DNA of 64,000 bases, from the NCBI RefSeq assembly GCF_000276665.1, contig NW_004955427.1, positions 1,187,550 through 1,251,549 of the forward strand. Direction: 5' to 3'. This document shows, piece by piece, positions 47,651-60,495 of this stretch; position 1 is the first letter of the stretch, and the number at the start of each line of letters is the position of its first letter. The notes under the pieces were generated by a model. That model ran no database searches. It saw only the letters and a list, made by a program, of their open reading frames with translations, and was not told the DNA's origin. Source of the DNA: Chinchilla lanigera (taxonomy: Eukaryota > Chordata > Mammalia > Rodentia > Chinchillidae). A program made the translations under genes and the position numbers.

Positions 47651-47769
47651 CTTCTACGTTCCCCACCTCCGGCCTTTCCAGACCCACCTCCACCGCCACA
47701 CACCACCTCCTTGGTGCCTCCTTCTAAGGTCAGAAGTAGAAGCAGGAGTTAATTCTTTGAAAAGTTCTC

Positions 47770-47875
47770 ATATTCTACACCCTCGGTTTTGACTGGTGAG
47801 GAAAACGAAGCCCAGAGAGGCAGCATTGGTCTTCTAAAGCCTCAGAGCTAAGTAAGAATAGAATTCAAAGTTCAT
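47770..47875 (-). repeat. MIR fragment, reverse orientation
   Basis: GGTGAGGAAAACGAAGCCCA with GAGAGGCAGCATTGGTC and AGAGCTAAGTAAGAATAGA matches reverse MIR. Confidence 0.6.
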
Positions 47876-49225
47876 TTTTACTTCTCCAGTGAGTTGACTG
47901 CATTTTTTCAAATGCAAAGTGGTAAAATACAATTGCCAAGTAGTAATGTTGCAACAGATGAATAGCAGTGTTTTCCTTCTCACGAAAAAGCCTCTCTTTG
48001 AAGTTTAAAAACGACTGCCTTTTAATGAAATTATATCATTTCTGGGGGCATTTAAGAAAGAACGGTCACCATGTCTCACTCCTCTTACAGGTGGTAGGAA
48101 AGCCTTTACATTCCAGCCGAAGCCGGCACTCCCTTGCTCACAACCGACCTTACCACGCCACACACACCACCACGACCTCCGTGTGTTACTCAGTTAGGGA
48201 CAGTGGTAGAGCCACACAAGTCCCTGGCACAGATTGCTTGTGAGCCAGTTTTAGCAGTAACCCCATCAGCAATCGTCAGCTGGTCTGAAACAACTGAAAC
48301 CTGTAATTTGAAAAACAAATACATCAAACAGCCATAAAAGAACACTAGAAGGGAAAATAATACTGCAGACATATTCCAATAAATTTCATCAGTATTCACA
48401 GTATTGCATGTAATGGACATACGCATATTCTCCACAAGACAAGTGCCTCTTTTCACCTTGGGGCAATCTTTTCTTTTCCATTTTGTTCACATCTTTTTCA
48501 CCATTGACATTTGTTCAAAAACAAGGGAAATGAGTACTACCAAAGTCAGCAAGAGTAACAAAGCCATTCAAATAAACTGCTGCACATACTGTATTCGACT
48601 TAACAAGTCAAATGGCTTCTTCAGTTTACCTCAAGACGAGTCCAGTTTTGCCTGGAAAAATTCCTAGACACTATATTTTAAGCAAAGAAAAAATAATTGC
48701 ACAGTTCCGGTTTACCCTTTGAAATGATTCTTTTTCTCCTCCCTCAAGGTATCTAGCATGAGTATTGTTATAAAATTGTCAAATTAAATTAATCAAAAAT
48801 TAACTTTAGTATTCTTTGATGCTTGATAAATTGATAAATCTCAATTATCCTTTCCATTCTTCAATTCATTGCCGCCCATAAACTTTTGTACCTTTGAAGG
48901 ATTGTTTGTTCTTAATTTCTTCATCTTATACAGATTTCTATGGCTTTTTTGATAGATCAGCATTTTTCAGTGTGATGAGATTAGAGAATTTCCAGTGTTT
49001 TCCCAAACAATAAAAATGTGTACCAGTGAACAGGAAGCTAAGAGCTGAGCAAAATTCTTATTCCCTCTTCTCAAGAAACGTTTATTTTTGGCAGAAGTAA
49101 AAATTGCAATGAGTTCTTATAAAAGGTAGTGAGGATATAACTTACATTTTCTCCAACCAAATTATATCTTTTTTTACTAATTGTTAGAATATTCATCATA
49201 AAACATATTCTAAATTTTCATCTCA
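47876..49225. other. Intronic sequence, no feature seen
   Basis: AT-rich without recognised repeat or exon. Overlapping short frames at 47968-48667 lack support. Confidence 0.35.
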
Positions 49226-49229
49226 AGAT

Positions 49230-49440
49230 TCTATTCCAGTAATGTTCAATAGAAATATGAGAACAACATATATAATTATAAATTTCCTGGCAGCAAAATT
49301 TAAAAAGTAAAATGAAATAGGGAAAATTAATTTTAATGATACATTTTATTTAATCCAAAATACTATCTGAACATATAATCAAAATAAAAATTAATGAAAT
49401 ATTTTGCATTGGTCATAGTAGTCTCCAAGTATGTTAACTT
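49230..49440 (-). repeat. hAT-Charlie-like nonautonomous element
   Basis: AGTAATGTTCAATAGAAATA, ACATATATAATTATAAATTT, AAAAAGTAAAATGAAATAGG, TTAATTTTAATGATACATTT and AAAATAAAAATTAATGAAAT follow a common mammalian DNA-transposon relic. The same kind appears near 11.9 kb in the other orientation. Confidence 0.5.
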
Positions 49441-49569
49441 TAAAAGATTAGGAGAAAATGGTTAAAATTTAGATCAAAAGAAGTAAAGTTTTTAAACTAT
49501 TTTAACAAGCAAATTTCTCAAAAAAATTAAAATTAAAAATTACATTGAAATAATGAGAAATCAGAGAAC

Positions 49570-49800
49570 CTGTCTGTCTCTCTCTCTCCTTTCTTATCTC
49601 CCCCCTGCTAATTTTCTTTGTGTCTATCACAGTGTTACCATAGTTTGTAATTCATGCATTTGTTGATGTCCTTTTGCACATATATCCCACAGAGTATAAA
49701 CCCCATGGGACTAGCACAAAAGGGCTGGTTCACTGTTTCATCCAGAAGACCTGAGCTCTTGCCCAGTATACAAGAGTCACTGAGTATTTGTACAAAGAAT
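49570..49800 (+). repeat. L2-like LINE 3' end
   Basis: CCCACAGAGTATAAACCCCA, GGGACTAGCACAAAAGGGCT and CACTGAGTATTTGTACAAAG resemble L2 'TAGACTGTAAGCTCC...' to tail. Confidence 0.45.
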
Positions 49801-51236
49801 TAAAAAACAAAGTAAGGAAACAATTAGGTCAGTATAAAGGTAGAGTTTTTTTCATTAATAACGCATTCTAGATTTCTAAATATTTTTATCCTAACATCAG
49901 ATAGACTAAACAGAAAGAATAAACATATCAGAAGGTTCAACTTCTGTAGCACTTTCCATTCCTAAGCATTTAAGAATAGCTTCTTTCTTCCAAATGTTCT
50001 CAAGATAAACAAGATTTAGAACTTGTCCAGATCCCACCCTCAGGGCTTGGAAGGATCTGCTAATAACTCCTACCAAAGACTGGGCTGTGGAGAACTGATC
50101 TGTCAGTCAGGATGGGTTCACTAAGTGCACCCAGCCGTGAATACCTCCAGAAAAGACCTTCAAGCAGAGTGGAAGGGGAAAGTAAAGATGGAAGGGCAAG
50201 GCTGGTGAAATATGCCTGTAAAGAGACAGACAGAAGGACCAGCACTTTTGCAGACGGGTTTGCACTTGGCCAGTGGTTGGTGGGAGATTACATTTGCCAG
50301 GGCTTCTGCAGATACACTGAGTAGCCTTTCAGTAGGTCCCAGGGGTGGGAGTAAATGCACCACCGTAACAGAAACTAAAACCAGCCATACTCAGACAGGA
50401 TTCTGGCTACCAGACTTCAGCATCATCACTGAGGTATGGGCAATGGTGTATTACTTTGGAATTACTATGACAGATTTAGGCATGGATAAATGAAATTTAT
50501 TTTATCATAGTTTCACCTTCTCCCTCTTAACCCCAGTTTTTCCTTCAATTTTTGCATTTAAAAAAGAACTACATAATCAGTTAGCCAGTTTGCTGTAATC
50601 CACAGCTAAAGCATACCAGAAAATAAAGTAACCTACACAAAATCTGAATGTCTAATTGAGCTATGAAATATTTCCTAACTATGGGAGACATTAAAAAAAT
50701 TGCTATAAAGAAACTTTTTGGAGGATTAGATCTGCAATAAACTTTATAAGTTTATGACTCAGAATTAAATTAGTCAGATTAGGAAGTTAAAAATCAAACA
50801 ACCAAATTGTTTAAAATGCTGGCATTACCCTAAAGAGATGGAGGGAGCTGAGATAAAAGGCATGTTTTAGGGAGTTAACTAAAAATGCTTTGGCACTAGA
50901 GAGGTGGTTTGAGAATCTTTCAACACCTAAGAGTGACTCTAGCTTGAGAAATGCTCAGTTCTAACAATGAGGGTTATAAATTCTCACTAAGAAAAGATAA
51001 TCAAACACTTGAGAGCTTAAGGCTCAATGCAGCTGCTTACATCTGAAAGAACAATTTCTCTCAGAGGACTTGTGGATATACATCTGAGATTTTCTCCACA
51101 CATAATTTATATTGTTCTTCATACCAAATTGTAACCCCCACTGATAGCATTAGAGCTACATGGCCAGGTCCAAATACAAATATTTGTGGAAGAGCAATAT
51201 CAGAATTGAAGTAGAGTCCAGAGTAAGTATGCAAAA
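49801..51236. other. Intronic sequence, no feature seen
   Basis: AT-rich and unremarkable. The overlapping frames near 50060-50493 on both strands lack support. Confidence 0.35.
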
Positions 51237-51247
51237 CACTTACTGAT

Positions 51248-51353
51248 GGGGCTGGGGATTTAGCTCAGCGGCTAAAAGCACCTGCCTGGCAAGCACAAGG
51301 TCGTGAGTTCAGTTCCCGGTACCGGAGAAAAACAAAAAAAAAAAAAAAAAAAC
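51248..51353 (+). mobile_element. Young full-length ID SINE with target duplication
   Basis: GGGGCTGGGGATTTAGCTCA, CACCTGCCTGGCAAGCACA, GAGTTCAGTTCCCGG and a long A tail. The repeat CACTTACTGAT at 51237-51247 and 51354-51364 is a perfect target duplication. CpG decay is visible relative to the 44.4-kb copy (GCGCCTG to GCACCTG, AAGCGC to AAGCAC). Confidence 0.97.
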
Positions 51354-51509
51354 CACTTACTGATTCAAAAAGAAATTTAATAATAAGCTATAAAGAGGTT
51401 ATGATGTTATGAATAATGTTAAAAGAACAAAAAGCTAAATCTCTGCCATTATGAAAATTACACAATTAAAAGCTGTCATTCCATTAAAAACAATATGATA
51501 GTAGCTCCC

Positions 51510-51730
51510 AGTCTTTATCACATCACTGTTTTTTCTCTGTAGCCCTGTTGTCATCTGAAATCACTGTATATTTACTTACTGTTTGTATATAGATAGATTA
51601 GATAGATAGATAGATAGATAGATAACTTATATCTCTCTCATTAGAATGCATATTCTAAGGGGTGATTCCAGTGCCCAGAGCAGGGCATGTGCTAAATGAT
51701 GAAAATCAGTGTTAATAATGAATAGATAGT
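51510..51730 (+). repeat. L2-like LINE 3' end with internal (TAGA)n
   Basis: CCAGTCTTTATCACATCACT, CTCATTAGAATGCATATTC, CCAGTGCCCAGAGCAGGGCA and TGTGCTAAATGATGAAAATC follow L2. A TAGA microsatellite has grown inside at 51591-51624. Confidence 0.6.
51591..51624. repeat. (TAGA)n microsatellite
   Basis: About eight TAGA units, one interrupted. Confidence 0.95.
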
Positions 51731-52574
51731 TGATAGTTGTATAAAATTAAGTAATCAGTGAATGGTATGGAGCTGTAGGAATTAGAAGAAAGAGTAGAGT
51801 ATGGTTCTGTAGTCAAGGAAGTCTCCACAGAAGAAAGCCACTAATGACATGTCAAATCTGGAGAAGTTGAGAAGGTTCCTTGCCAAAGTGAAGTAGAACA
51901 GGAAAAGCAGGAACAAGTACCACTTGAAGAATACTTTTAAAAGACTTCTTTCTTGATTTCACCATGTGGGAATGTTCAGATTAAAACTCCTCCTATAAAA
52001 CCCCCTAACTTCATTTAAAATGCCATTCCTTCTATAGCATTTGCTGAAACTCCACAGACACCAAACACTCCTCTTTCCCCTTCGCTACTGCTCTGTAGTG
52101 AAGGAACATTTGCGACAGCAAACAGAAATACAGAAATGGCACCCAGGATTTGGAGGCAGATTTATTTATGTTGACAGGCACTGACCTCAAGAAAAAAGTG
52201 TCAAGCCGTGATCCTTAGTAGTTTGGGGCTTATATGGGATAAGCAAGCAGGAAGTACAGAAGCAGCATGTTTGGCAGTCTTTGATTGGTTCATTGTCACA
52301 GTGAGCAGCCATTTCTAAAAACAGAAGTAACAGGAACTGTTACAGGAACTGTTACCTGGGCAACTAACAGAAACTGAAGTATACTGGCTGGGGGGGGCAC
52401 ATTTTCTGCTACACATCAAGTCCTAAAGTCTCTACTTCAGCCATTTCTCTCATTATATCCTCTCTTTCATTCATATCACCAGCTTGTTAACCAAGCCCTC
52501 ACTAGCATTTACATGAACTGTGACAAAATCTTTGAATGGATTTTCAGTGCCCCCAATCTACCTTCCAAAACATG
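51731..52574. other. Intronic sequence, no feature seen
   Basis: No repeat family or exon recognised. A near-perfect GGAACTGTTAC duplication lies at 52330-52360. Confidence 0.3.
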
Positions 52575-52735
52575 ATTTCTGGTTTCAGCTTTGCCTCCAG
52601 ATGATTATGTGACACTGAACAGATAAATCACGACTCCTCCCTGCCTTGGTTTTCTCCTCTACCCAGAGAGGAGCTGAGATGAAGTGAAACATCTCCTTGG
52701 GCCCTTCCTACTCTTGCATCTTAGAATCCAGTGAC
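52575..52735 (+). repeat. MIR-family SINE
   Basis: GTTTCAGCTTTGCCTCCAGA, CTGCCTTGGTTTTCTCCTCT, GGGCCCTTCCTACTCTTGCA and TCTTAGAATCC follow the MIR consensus, including the 3' 'AAGGTCCCTTCCAGCTCT' portion. Confidence 0.65.
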
Positions 52736-52869
52736 ATTTTAGTGTTCAGCAGACGTTAGCACTTTGCTTTGGGTAGAAGAATGAGCAAAGACCATTCTAT
52801 TCTGTAGTGCTTTCCAGATCCTACTGAAAATTATCTGAGAGCTTCCACCCAAAGCCTCTAGATGTTTAA

Positions 52870-53480
52870 ATTAATTTTATTGGTACTCTTTTGTTATGTA
52901 GAGTAATCACGTTCATCATAGGGAGTTTGTACCTTAATTCTCCTTTCCATCCTCGTTCCCCTCCTCTGCCTTCATCCCTTCTTCCCATCCTTATTTACAT
53001 CTTTGTTTCTACTTTTTTCCTTATATTCCTTTTGTTCCTTTTCCTTTCCCCTCTTCCCACCCTTGTTCTCCTCCCCACTTGAACATTTTCTTCCTACTTC
53101 CCCAGATCTATAATCCATTTTAGTCCTTATTTATGCTTTTGTTTTCTCACATGAAAGAACATGTGATATTTAAACATGTGTGTCCATTTCACTTAAAAGT
53201 ATGGTCTCAAGGTGCATCCATTTAGCTAAAAATGTCTCAAGTTTATTTGTCTTTATGACAGAGTAGTACTCCATTTGTATACAGAAATCACATTTTCTGT
53301 ATCCATTTGCTGATAGGCATCTGGGCTGTTTCAATATTTAGCTCTGATACATTGTGCTGCTATAGACATGGGTTTGCATATATCACTGTGTTATGGTCCT
53401 TTTAACTCTTTGGGAAAGATACCAAGAAGGGGAATATAAGTATTTAATTGTTAGACTTTATTTTACCTTCTCAAATACAT
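52870..53480 (-). mobile_element. LINE-1 3' region, reverse orientation
   Basis: ATTTTATTGGTACTCTTTTG at the tail side, then AAGAACATGTGATATTTAA, TGCATCCATTTAGCTAAAAA, GACAGAGTAGTACTCCATTT, CTGATAGGCATCTGGGCTGT and CATTGTGCTGCTATAGACAT are the reverse strand of the L1 ORF2 end. The pyrimidine-rich 52945-53100 stretch is the G-rich 3' UTR in reverse. Confidence 0.85.
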
Positions 53481-53784
53481 TTATACTCTGAGCATGCGAC
53501 TTTTTTCATTCTAACCAAAACTCGGTTAATTTTTCACTTTAAGAAAAAAAATCTAGTTGAAAAATTTTTAAATCATTTTTAAAAATTGAGTTAATTCTCC
53601 ATTTTAATCAAATATCTCCTCTATCTTCCATACATACACACACATATTTTCCTACACTTTTGAAGTATGGATTAAACAGTCTACCCATTGTCAATACAGA
53701 GTCATGCTTAAAATGTGCGTTGAAATTGCTATCAGTGAAATAGATAAATGAAAGAAGGACATTAAAATAGTGCCTCCCAGAAGT

Positions 53785-53923
53785 GAATGTGCATATGATC
53801 TGTTGGGGTGCTGTGAAAAGGTAGATTCTGCTGCAGTTGGTCTAGAGCAAGACCTGAGGCTTTGCATTTCTAACAAACTCCCAAATGACATGGGAGCTGC
53901 TGCTCTGAGAACCACGGTGCTAG
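53785..53923 (-). repeat. MER5A-like hAT-Charlie element
   Basis: GGGTGCTGTGAAAAGGTAGA, GCTTTGCATTTCTAACAAAC and CTGCTCTGAGAACCACGGTG are MER5A features. CCAGAAG followed by T or G flanks both sides (53777-53784 and 53924-53931), consistent with the 8-bp hAT duplication. Confidence 0.7.
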
Positions 53924-53944
53924 CCAGAAGGTGACACGACTCAA

Positions 53945-54060
53945 GGGAGCCTCAGAGATCATCCTATCCAACTCCTTCATTTACACAGAAGAGAAAAGCT
54001 GAGGTCCAGGCTTGTGAAACTGCACCACAATCTCACAGCCGGTGGGTCATCCTGCCTTTT
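53945..54060 (-). repeat. MIR-family fragment, reverse orientation
   Basis: CAGAGATCATCCTATCCAAC, TCCTTCATTTACACAGAAGA and GCTGAGGTCCAGG with TCTCACAGCCGGTGGGTCAT match reverse MIR3-like sequence. Confidence 0.65.
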
Positions 54061-56285
54061 CAGGGCTGATACACACATTCACTGTCCTCTGGCCAACAAG
54101 GTAGAAGGAGACTCACTTTTGACACAGCAGTAAGTTTCACAATACCCCGTACTGTGGGAGGAGATAAGTCCTCAGATCTCATCTTCCTCATTTACTAGCT
54201 CCAGAGGCTTAACCTCTAACCCACCAAAGACAGAATGAGGAGGAATATCCCTAGTTCTGCCAATTCCAGCCTGGCTGCCTTTTTCCCATCTTACTGAAAC
54301 TTTACCAAAACCTTGAGAGAAAAGATGACTGTTTTCTAATTTTCCTAACCCAGCTGGTCGTGCAGTTGGAGAGGCTCATGCTTATGTGCGCAGTCACTAC
54401 CAGAGCGTTGCTGAGGCGTCCCTCGCGTGGTGCTCTGTGAACGTGCACAGGACCTCACTTGTGCACACACAGTCACACCCACACGTGTGCTGCACATTTG
54501 CATGGTGTTGTGTTTACTTCGTGGAAGCTCCACGGCAGGCTCACTTACTCTTAGGAAATTCCCCTATTGCACCTCACCCCTTCCAACATACCTCCATGAT
54601 TTTACATCTGGCCCCTAAGATCAGGAAAACGTATTTGTAAAAAGAAAGGCAAAACAAAGGGAATGTTGAAACAGTTGTGTGAATATTTTTTCCTCTGGCA
54701 AGGACCAGAGGTCGCTCATAGCTCACCGAGAGCGTGTCTACAACCACAGCAAGGCTGAAAGAACTGCGAAACAGAGCTTGTTTCTGCTTCAGCCTATTAA
54801 GAAAAATTATCAGCCTTGAATTCATTTGGTTTCAATTTACTTTTCACAAAACACATATGCAGTGAAAGATCTTGGGCTTGTGTTTTCCTTTCTGCTTGCT
54901 AATTTCACCCCATTTAAAACATGAAAAGAGAAAATAATGGTGCTAACTAATGCCAAACACAATATGGGTGGACACAGTATAAACTTTCCCCCAGACATAA
55001 AGGGTAGGATTTTTCCTTCGTAGAATGACAGGCATGTCCTACAGCAATAGAACCTGTGCTGCCAAGATACTGTTCATGGTCAAGACGGTCTCCTTCACTT
55101 TTTGGAACCCCAAGTTCTGCAGGACAAAAAAGGAAAACGGAGCAAGCAGCGGCTTCACTGGGGGAGAGATTTATCCTTCTAATTTTGTCCTTTTGCAAGT
55201 AGAAGCCTGATGATTATTTTTGGATTATAAGACCCGTTCTTAATCTGTTTCCGAGGCCCATAGCACTAGCATGTGGCACTTAAAAACTTATGCCCACACT
55301 CTTCTCCTCCATTAAGAAACCTCTCAGCTATCAAGTTCTACGTAATTGCTGAGCTCGAGAAGCAATTAATTTTAGGTCCAGGACATCAGTGGAGATCAAC
55401 CCACATGCACATCTGACTATAGCCCTTTACAATGGAATGTTAATATTTCTTAATTATAGGTAGGGCCAGGAATTCTAATTCACAATCCCATGACCTTTTC
55501 GCTGCAGCAGTTTAACGGGAAATAAAGAAACTTAATTGGAAAGCATGTTGAAGTTACTAGGCCCGTCACTGTCCTCTGCCCTTCTCCTACTTTAGTTGTT
55601 CAAAAGGAGCCTGTAATGAATGAAGTGATCTAAGCTACTAACAGTCCTTAAATCAAAGTTTTCTTCCTCACAATATTATTTCAAAGGCAGTAGAAGTGCC
55701 TCCTTGTCTATTGCCCCTGCTTTACCACATATGCACGGCACCCGCTCTCAGAGACTCTGGACTTCAGAGTAAGCGCGTCTCTCTCTCTAGTCCTGTCGTG
55801 AAACTCAGATATGCCTGAGAAGGATTATTCTTTAATTCATTAACAGCTAACCCTGAAATTTTTACAAAAAAAATTTATCTCCATGATAAAAATCAGCCCA
55901 AGTCCAATCAGAAGGCTCAGAACAGAATGAAAAGCGCAGAAAGGAGGACAAAGTACGCCAAACTGAATCTCACTCACGGTGTTGCTTAAGCGAGGTCTTA
56001 GCCATAGCCCAGCCATCACTGACATGCTGCAGTATACAAGCAACAAAACCCTTGCGTATCTGCGTGCTTCTAATAACAACAGCTACAAAACAACTAATAC
56101 AAATAGAAAATATAAACAGAAATAAATTGTAATTTTCAACTGAATAAAGACATTTCAGCTACTGATATTCCAAAGGCAACGCAGGGAAGAATTCAATTCA
56201 TGCGAGATAACAAAGATGATTGGTGATGATGATGACGATGGTGACAGGTATGCCCCGGACTTGGTACTGTTCTGTTATTTATCCC
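54061..56285. other. Intronic sequence, no feature seen
   Basis: No exon or clear repeat family. Short frames around 54345-55210 on both strands overlap and have no support. A small GATGATGATGAC run lies at 56225-56240. Confidence 0.35.
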
Positions 56286-56289
56286 TCAT

Positions 56290-56970
56290 CCACTCATCCC
56301 TTCATTTAACAAATACTCATTTAATCCCTCCTGTGGGTAACACACCATTTTAGACACTAAGGATTCAATAGTGAAAGAAAAAAAGTTTTGCCTCCATGAA
56401 GCTTGCATTCCAGTGCAAATAAGGATAGCAGGTAAATGCATAATATGTCAGATGTAAAATGCTGTGCGGGGAGGATAAAGAAGACAAGTGTCGTCAGGTC
56501 AAGTTACCTTTTGATTGATGTGGTCAAGAAAGCCCACGGTGTGAAGGTCACATTCAAACAAGGATCTAAAAGAAATAAGGAAATGAGCTAGAAGATGTCC
56601 AGGGAAGAATGTTTCAAGCAGAGGGAACCGCCAGGCAGACATGCTGAACAGGGAGCATGCTAAGTATGTTTGAAAAACAGCAAGAAAGCGAACAGCAGAG
56701 CTGAGTAAGTGAGTAGAATGGCAGGAGCTGAAGTCAAGGAGGTGTGAGGGACTCATCGTCAGGACCTGGGCTGTCACAGCCATGGAAGGGGGGCCACTGA
56801 GGGTAACGAGCAGAAGAGTGGTATAACGCAACCCGTGCTGTAACAGAATCATTGTGGGGCTGGAGAAGAGGCCTGGTGATAGAATGTCCGCTTACGGTGC
56901 ACTTAGCACAACCTGGAGCAACAACTACAGAAGAATCACTTTAGCTGCTCTGTTTAGAACGGGCTTTAAG
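56290..56970 (+). repeat. Ancient interspersed repeat of uncertain class
   Basis: ATTTAACAAATACTCATTTA, ATGAAGCTTGCATTCCAGTG, TTTCAAGCAGAGGGAACCGC and AATCACTTTAGCTGCTCTGT form the order of a long, old mammalian repeat ('TGTTCTAGGC...CATGGAGCTTACATTCTAGTGG...'). I recognise the sequence but not the class with certainty. Confidence 0.5.
56855..56930 (+). mobile_element. Probable diverged ID-like SINE inserted in the ancient repeat
   Basis: GGGGCTGGAGAAGAGGCCTG followed by GTGATAGAATGTCCGCTTAC resembles an ID head. The host repeat reads ACAGAATCAT before and AGAATCACTTTAGCTGCTCTG after, so removing this segment restores continuity. Confidence 0.45.
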
Positions 56971-56984
56971 GATGCTTAGACCAA

Positions 56985-57125
56985 AGCTGCACTAATTCAC
57001 TTAGGTCTCATGTGCTATGCAGTCTGCACTATTTTTCCGTTTTACGTGTAACACAACTGAGACAAGAAATCACACAGGTGGTAAGTAGTAGAGCTAGGAA
57101 ACAGCCCAGGCAGGAGGCTCCAGAG
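56985..57125 (-). repeat. MIR fragment, reverse orientation
   Basis: TTTTACGTGTAACACAACTG, AAATCACACAGGTGGTAAGT and AGTAGAGCTAGGAAACAGC fit reverse MIR. Confidence 0.7.
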
Positions 57126-60100
57126 GTGGCTTTTAACATCTAAGCCTAGCCTTCTCAAAAAGATGCCATTGCTAAAGCAAAGAAACTGAGGCAAATACCG
57201 TCGGATGGAGACCACTAGGAGTTGTCCTAATTGGGGAGAGAAGCATCATTTTCCCTCATTCTGTTTTCATTATTTCACAGACTTGTACTTTGTAGACAAT
57301 GAATCAGAAACACCTGGCTTGGTCAAATTGTTAAAAAGGAAAAGAAAAAGTCTGTTGTTACAAGTTCAGGAGTTACTCCTACTACATGGTATAGGAGTCA
57401 TTAGAAGAACCCCCTAAGGACTTTGTCTCGGGTACCAAAACCGTCCTCAGCAACCCTGGAAGAGGGCCTCCCGCACTTCTCTCCCAGGCCTGCCCGGCAG
57501 GCTTCAGAGCAGCACAGCCAGGACCAAGCTCTGCTTTCAGGGATCACTCTGTTGAGATTGTTATGATTCTTAACCCTTATTCTCTGACAACACAGATTTC
57601 GCCAATTATTTAAAACTGATAAAGAAATTCCCCCACCATGTTTTATTCATTTTGGTTCTCCTCTACAGTTTTTCCAGAATTAAGTGACTGGTTGCCAAAA
57701 GTACTAAAAGAAAATTGTCATTGAATCATTTCAACACCATCTTTGGACAAAAGGAATCTCGCTAAATTAGCTTCTTTCATAAAATGTCACAGTTTTAAAA
57801 CTTTCAAAACTAGAATCTATAGTATTAGGGGAAAAGCCTATATTTTATGTAAATATTAACAACATTACAGTTAAAGCAAGTACAACTGCATGTACAGAAA
57901 TAATCATGCAGTGAAAGTTATACTTCCAGCATAATATTTTTCTTATCCATTTTTAGAGATTGTCTAAAAATTACATGAAAAAATAAAATAAAATAAAAAT
58001 TGAATGATAACCAAGATCTCAACTCAGCACAAAGAAAATTGATTGTGAGCCTTAACACTTGAAAGGGAAAACAAAGAAATGCTATACATAGGATTTTTCT
58101 GTACTCAAAGAATTGTCAGCCTTGCTGAGAAGACAAGATTATACATACTATGACAAAAAGAAACAAATACACAAAAAAATAATAGCAGGAGTGAAGTATG
58201 GAGCCGACAGCCTTGAGTCTATGAAGCTGCTTCCTGTAGCACTAACCTACTCTAGCTCTCACTTCCTCCTGCCAGCTAAGATTTCTTCTATTCCCTGAGC
58301 CCTCCTGACTGAACAGCCTGGGTTATTTGACTTCCTTTGGTGACATTTCTCAACTACCAGTGTGTGTCTTGTGAAGTTCGTGCCTAATACCTCTAGGAGT
58401 GTTGAGGGATTTCCTTCCCTCCCTCAGCTGGACAGCCCCTGAACTAACAGAACAGGAGTTTTACGTGGTTTGAGAGAAGAAAGGCCGAGCCAGACAGTTT
58501 TGAAGTGGATCCCACGGAGAGAATGACAATTTGAGGCCCACTAGTCAGCCTGGGACAGTGAGAAGGCCTTTGATCGCTGGGGGCTTGAAATAAGGCATTG
58601 AAAGTTGGAAAAGGAGCCAGCAAGAGGTGTGTGCCGTCTTCCACGTCTGACAGACAAGGCAGCACCTCAGAAGCAGGTGACAGCGTTCTTACTCCCCTGT
58701 CCTTTGGCCTGTGTGCTATTCTGCTTCCCACCCTCAGAAACAAGATAAAGGGAGACTGACTTGATTCAAAAACCTAGTTTTCCATTAGAACCCCCAGAAA
58801 ATTCTGAGGCACAGACTAGCTTGGGAATCACCGCAAGCATTTATTTACTCATTTAACAAATTTATGGATCCCTTGATGTGAATTAAGGGTCCATGAGAGC
58901 CCAACTTCCATCATTTTACTATGCCAACCTGTGTTCTGAATTCCCAACTACTGATTTATGCCGCTGGGAACTCTTCCCAGTGGTAAATGGAGGGTTCTTG
59001 CTCGTTAGAATTTTCATGCTGCCTTCTTCTTAATTGAAGCACAGCTTTAGAACCCAGGAGAAGAGCCTGCATGTTGCCTGATTTTCTTTCTTTCTCTCTC
59101 ATTGTACTTGAATTATTTGTATGCTGGGAAAATTTCACATGACCACATATTTATAAAGGTCCCTAGAGAGATATCTATCACAATATTGGTGGAAAAAAAA
59201 TATAATACAAGACAGATCACTTGATTTACATAAAAAATGGTTCTATGCAAAAAGAAATGGTTCGCTTTCCTAACATGAGATGTCAAAAGGTCACTTATTT
59301 CTTAAAAGTGGGGAGACTCTGTTCCTATTTTGGAAATGAATGAATTCCTGCCCCAGCTATGATCCTTTTGAACTATAATGAACACAATTAGAGATAAAAA
59401 ATTGTTTTAGTTATTCAATTCACTCAATTTTATCATTTTCCCCAGATAGAAGAAATATGATAAGTAGTAACACTTGTTTTGAAATGTCAGTATACTTTTT
59501 TCAGTGCTTCTACTTTGATCTTTTTATTCTGTTTTCATAAATATCTTAGGCATTTTAGAAAAAGATCCAAATTGTATGGCCCTTAATCCTAACCATGCAA
59601 ACTGAGTGACAGGTAGATAAACTATTAAGTCAGGAAAAATATGTAGCTTGTATACACATTTTGGAAAAGAAAAGAGCAACATAGTCTTGCCCTCCCCACA
59701 ACCTTGCTCCACCCTAACCCCAAGAAAAACACAAGTTCGTGTTTGCACTTGCCCTACTCAGTTTGAAAACATCATCATAGTGTGAACTTTTGACAGTCAG
59801 AGAGGATGTTAATCTCCAGTTTAGGTCTTCTATTTCCCCGGCTTTTTCCTGCTGTTTGAAAAAGCAGGGAGAATTTTCTCAATGAAAACCAATCAGGGTG
59901 GATATTTTTGTTTGTTTTTTGACTTAGAACCCAGCTTAGAAATAAATGGAAGTCCAGTATTGTTTTGTGAAACAAAAGGTGCTGAGGAAAAATAGAGGAA
60001 AATGCCCAGCCCTAAAAATAATTCCATCATTGTAATTCTAATCTAAACATATTTTGAGACTGGTGTCTACCATACTACCTTAATTCATGAACTTCATTTG

Positions 60101-60280
60101 TTCCATGATGCTGGGGAGGAGAGCCACGCTTGTGATCATGCAGGGAAGGCCGCCATGGTTATGTGTGTCACCCAATGTGGCCTTCGCTAACAGAAGCAAA
60201 ATCTTGTCAAATACTCATGTTTGCAAACCCTGTTGTTTGTGAGCAGTATTCATGAACTGAGGTATTAGATGTTTGTATAT
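57126..60280. other. Intronic sequence, no feature seen
   Basis: No exon or repeat family recognised. Confidence 0.35.
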
Positions 60281-60284
60281 ATGT

Positions 60285-60495
60285 CTAATTAGATAATAGT
60301 TGATGTTCACTGAGCACTTACTGTGAACAGATACTGCTGTAAGAACTTTACATTTTATTCGTTTAATCCTACCAACAACTAAGATACTATCACTTCTTTC
60401 ATAGATGTAGAAACTGAGATACAGAGTTAAGTACTTCCTCAAAATTACGCAGCTACTGAGAGGTAAAGCGGAGGTCTGAATTCTGCAGTCCCTCT
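60285..60495 (-). repeat. Nearly full-length MIR SINE, reverse orientation
   Basis: TTCACTGAGCACTTACTGTG, GTTTAATCCTACCAACAACT, GATGTAGAAACTGAGATACA and AATTACGCAGCTACTGAGAG match reverse MIR over its length. Confidence 0.85.

Noticed and set aside
22445..51353. tRNA genes
   Set aside because: The A-box and B-box bearing elements at 22.5, 44.4 and 51.25 kb are ID SINEs with A tails and target duplications. They cannot fold as intact tRNA with an anticodon arm.
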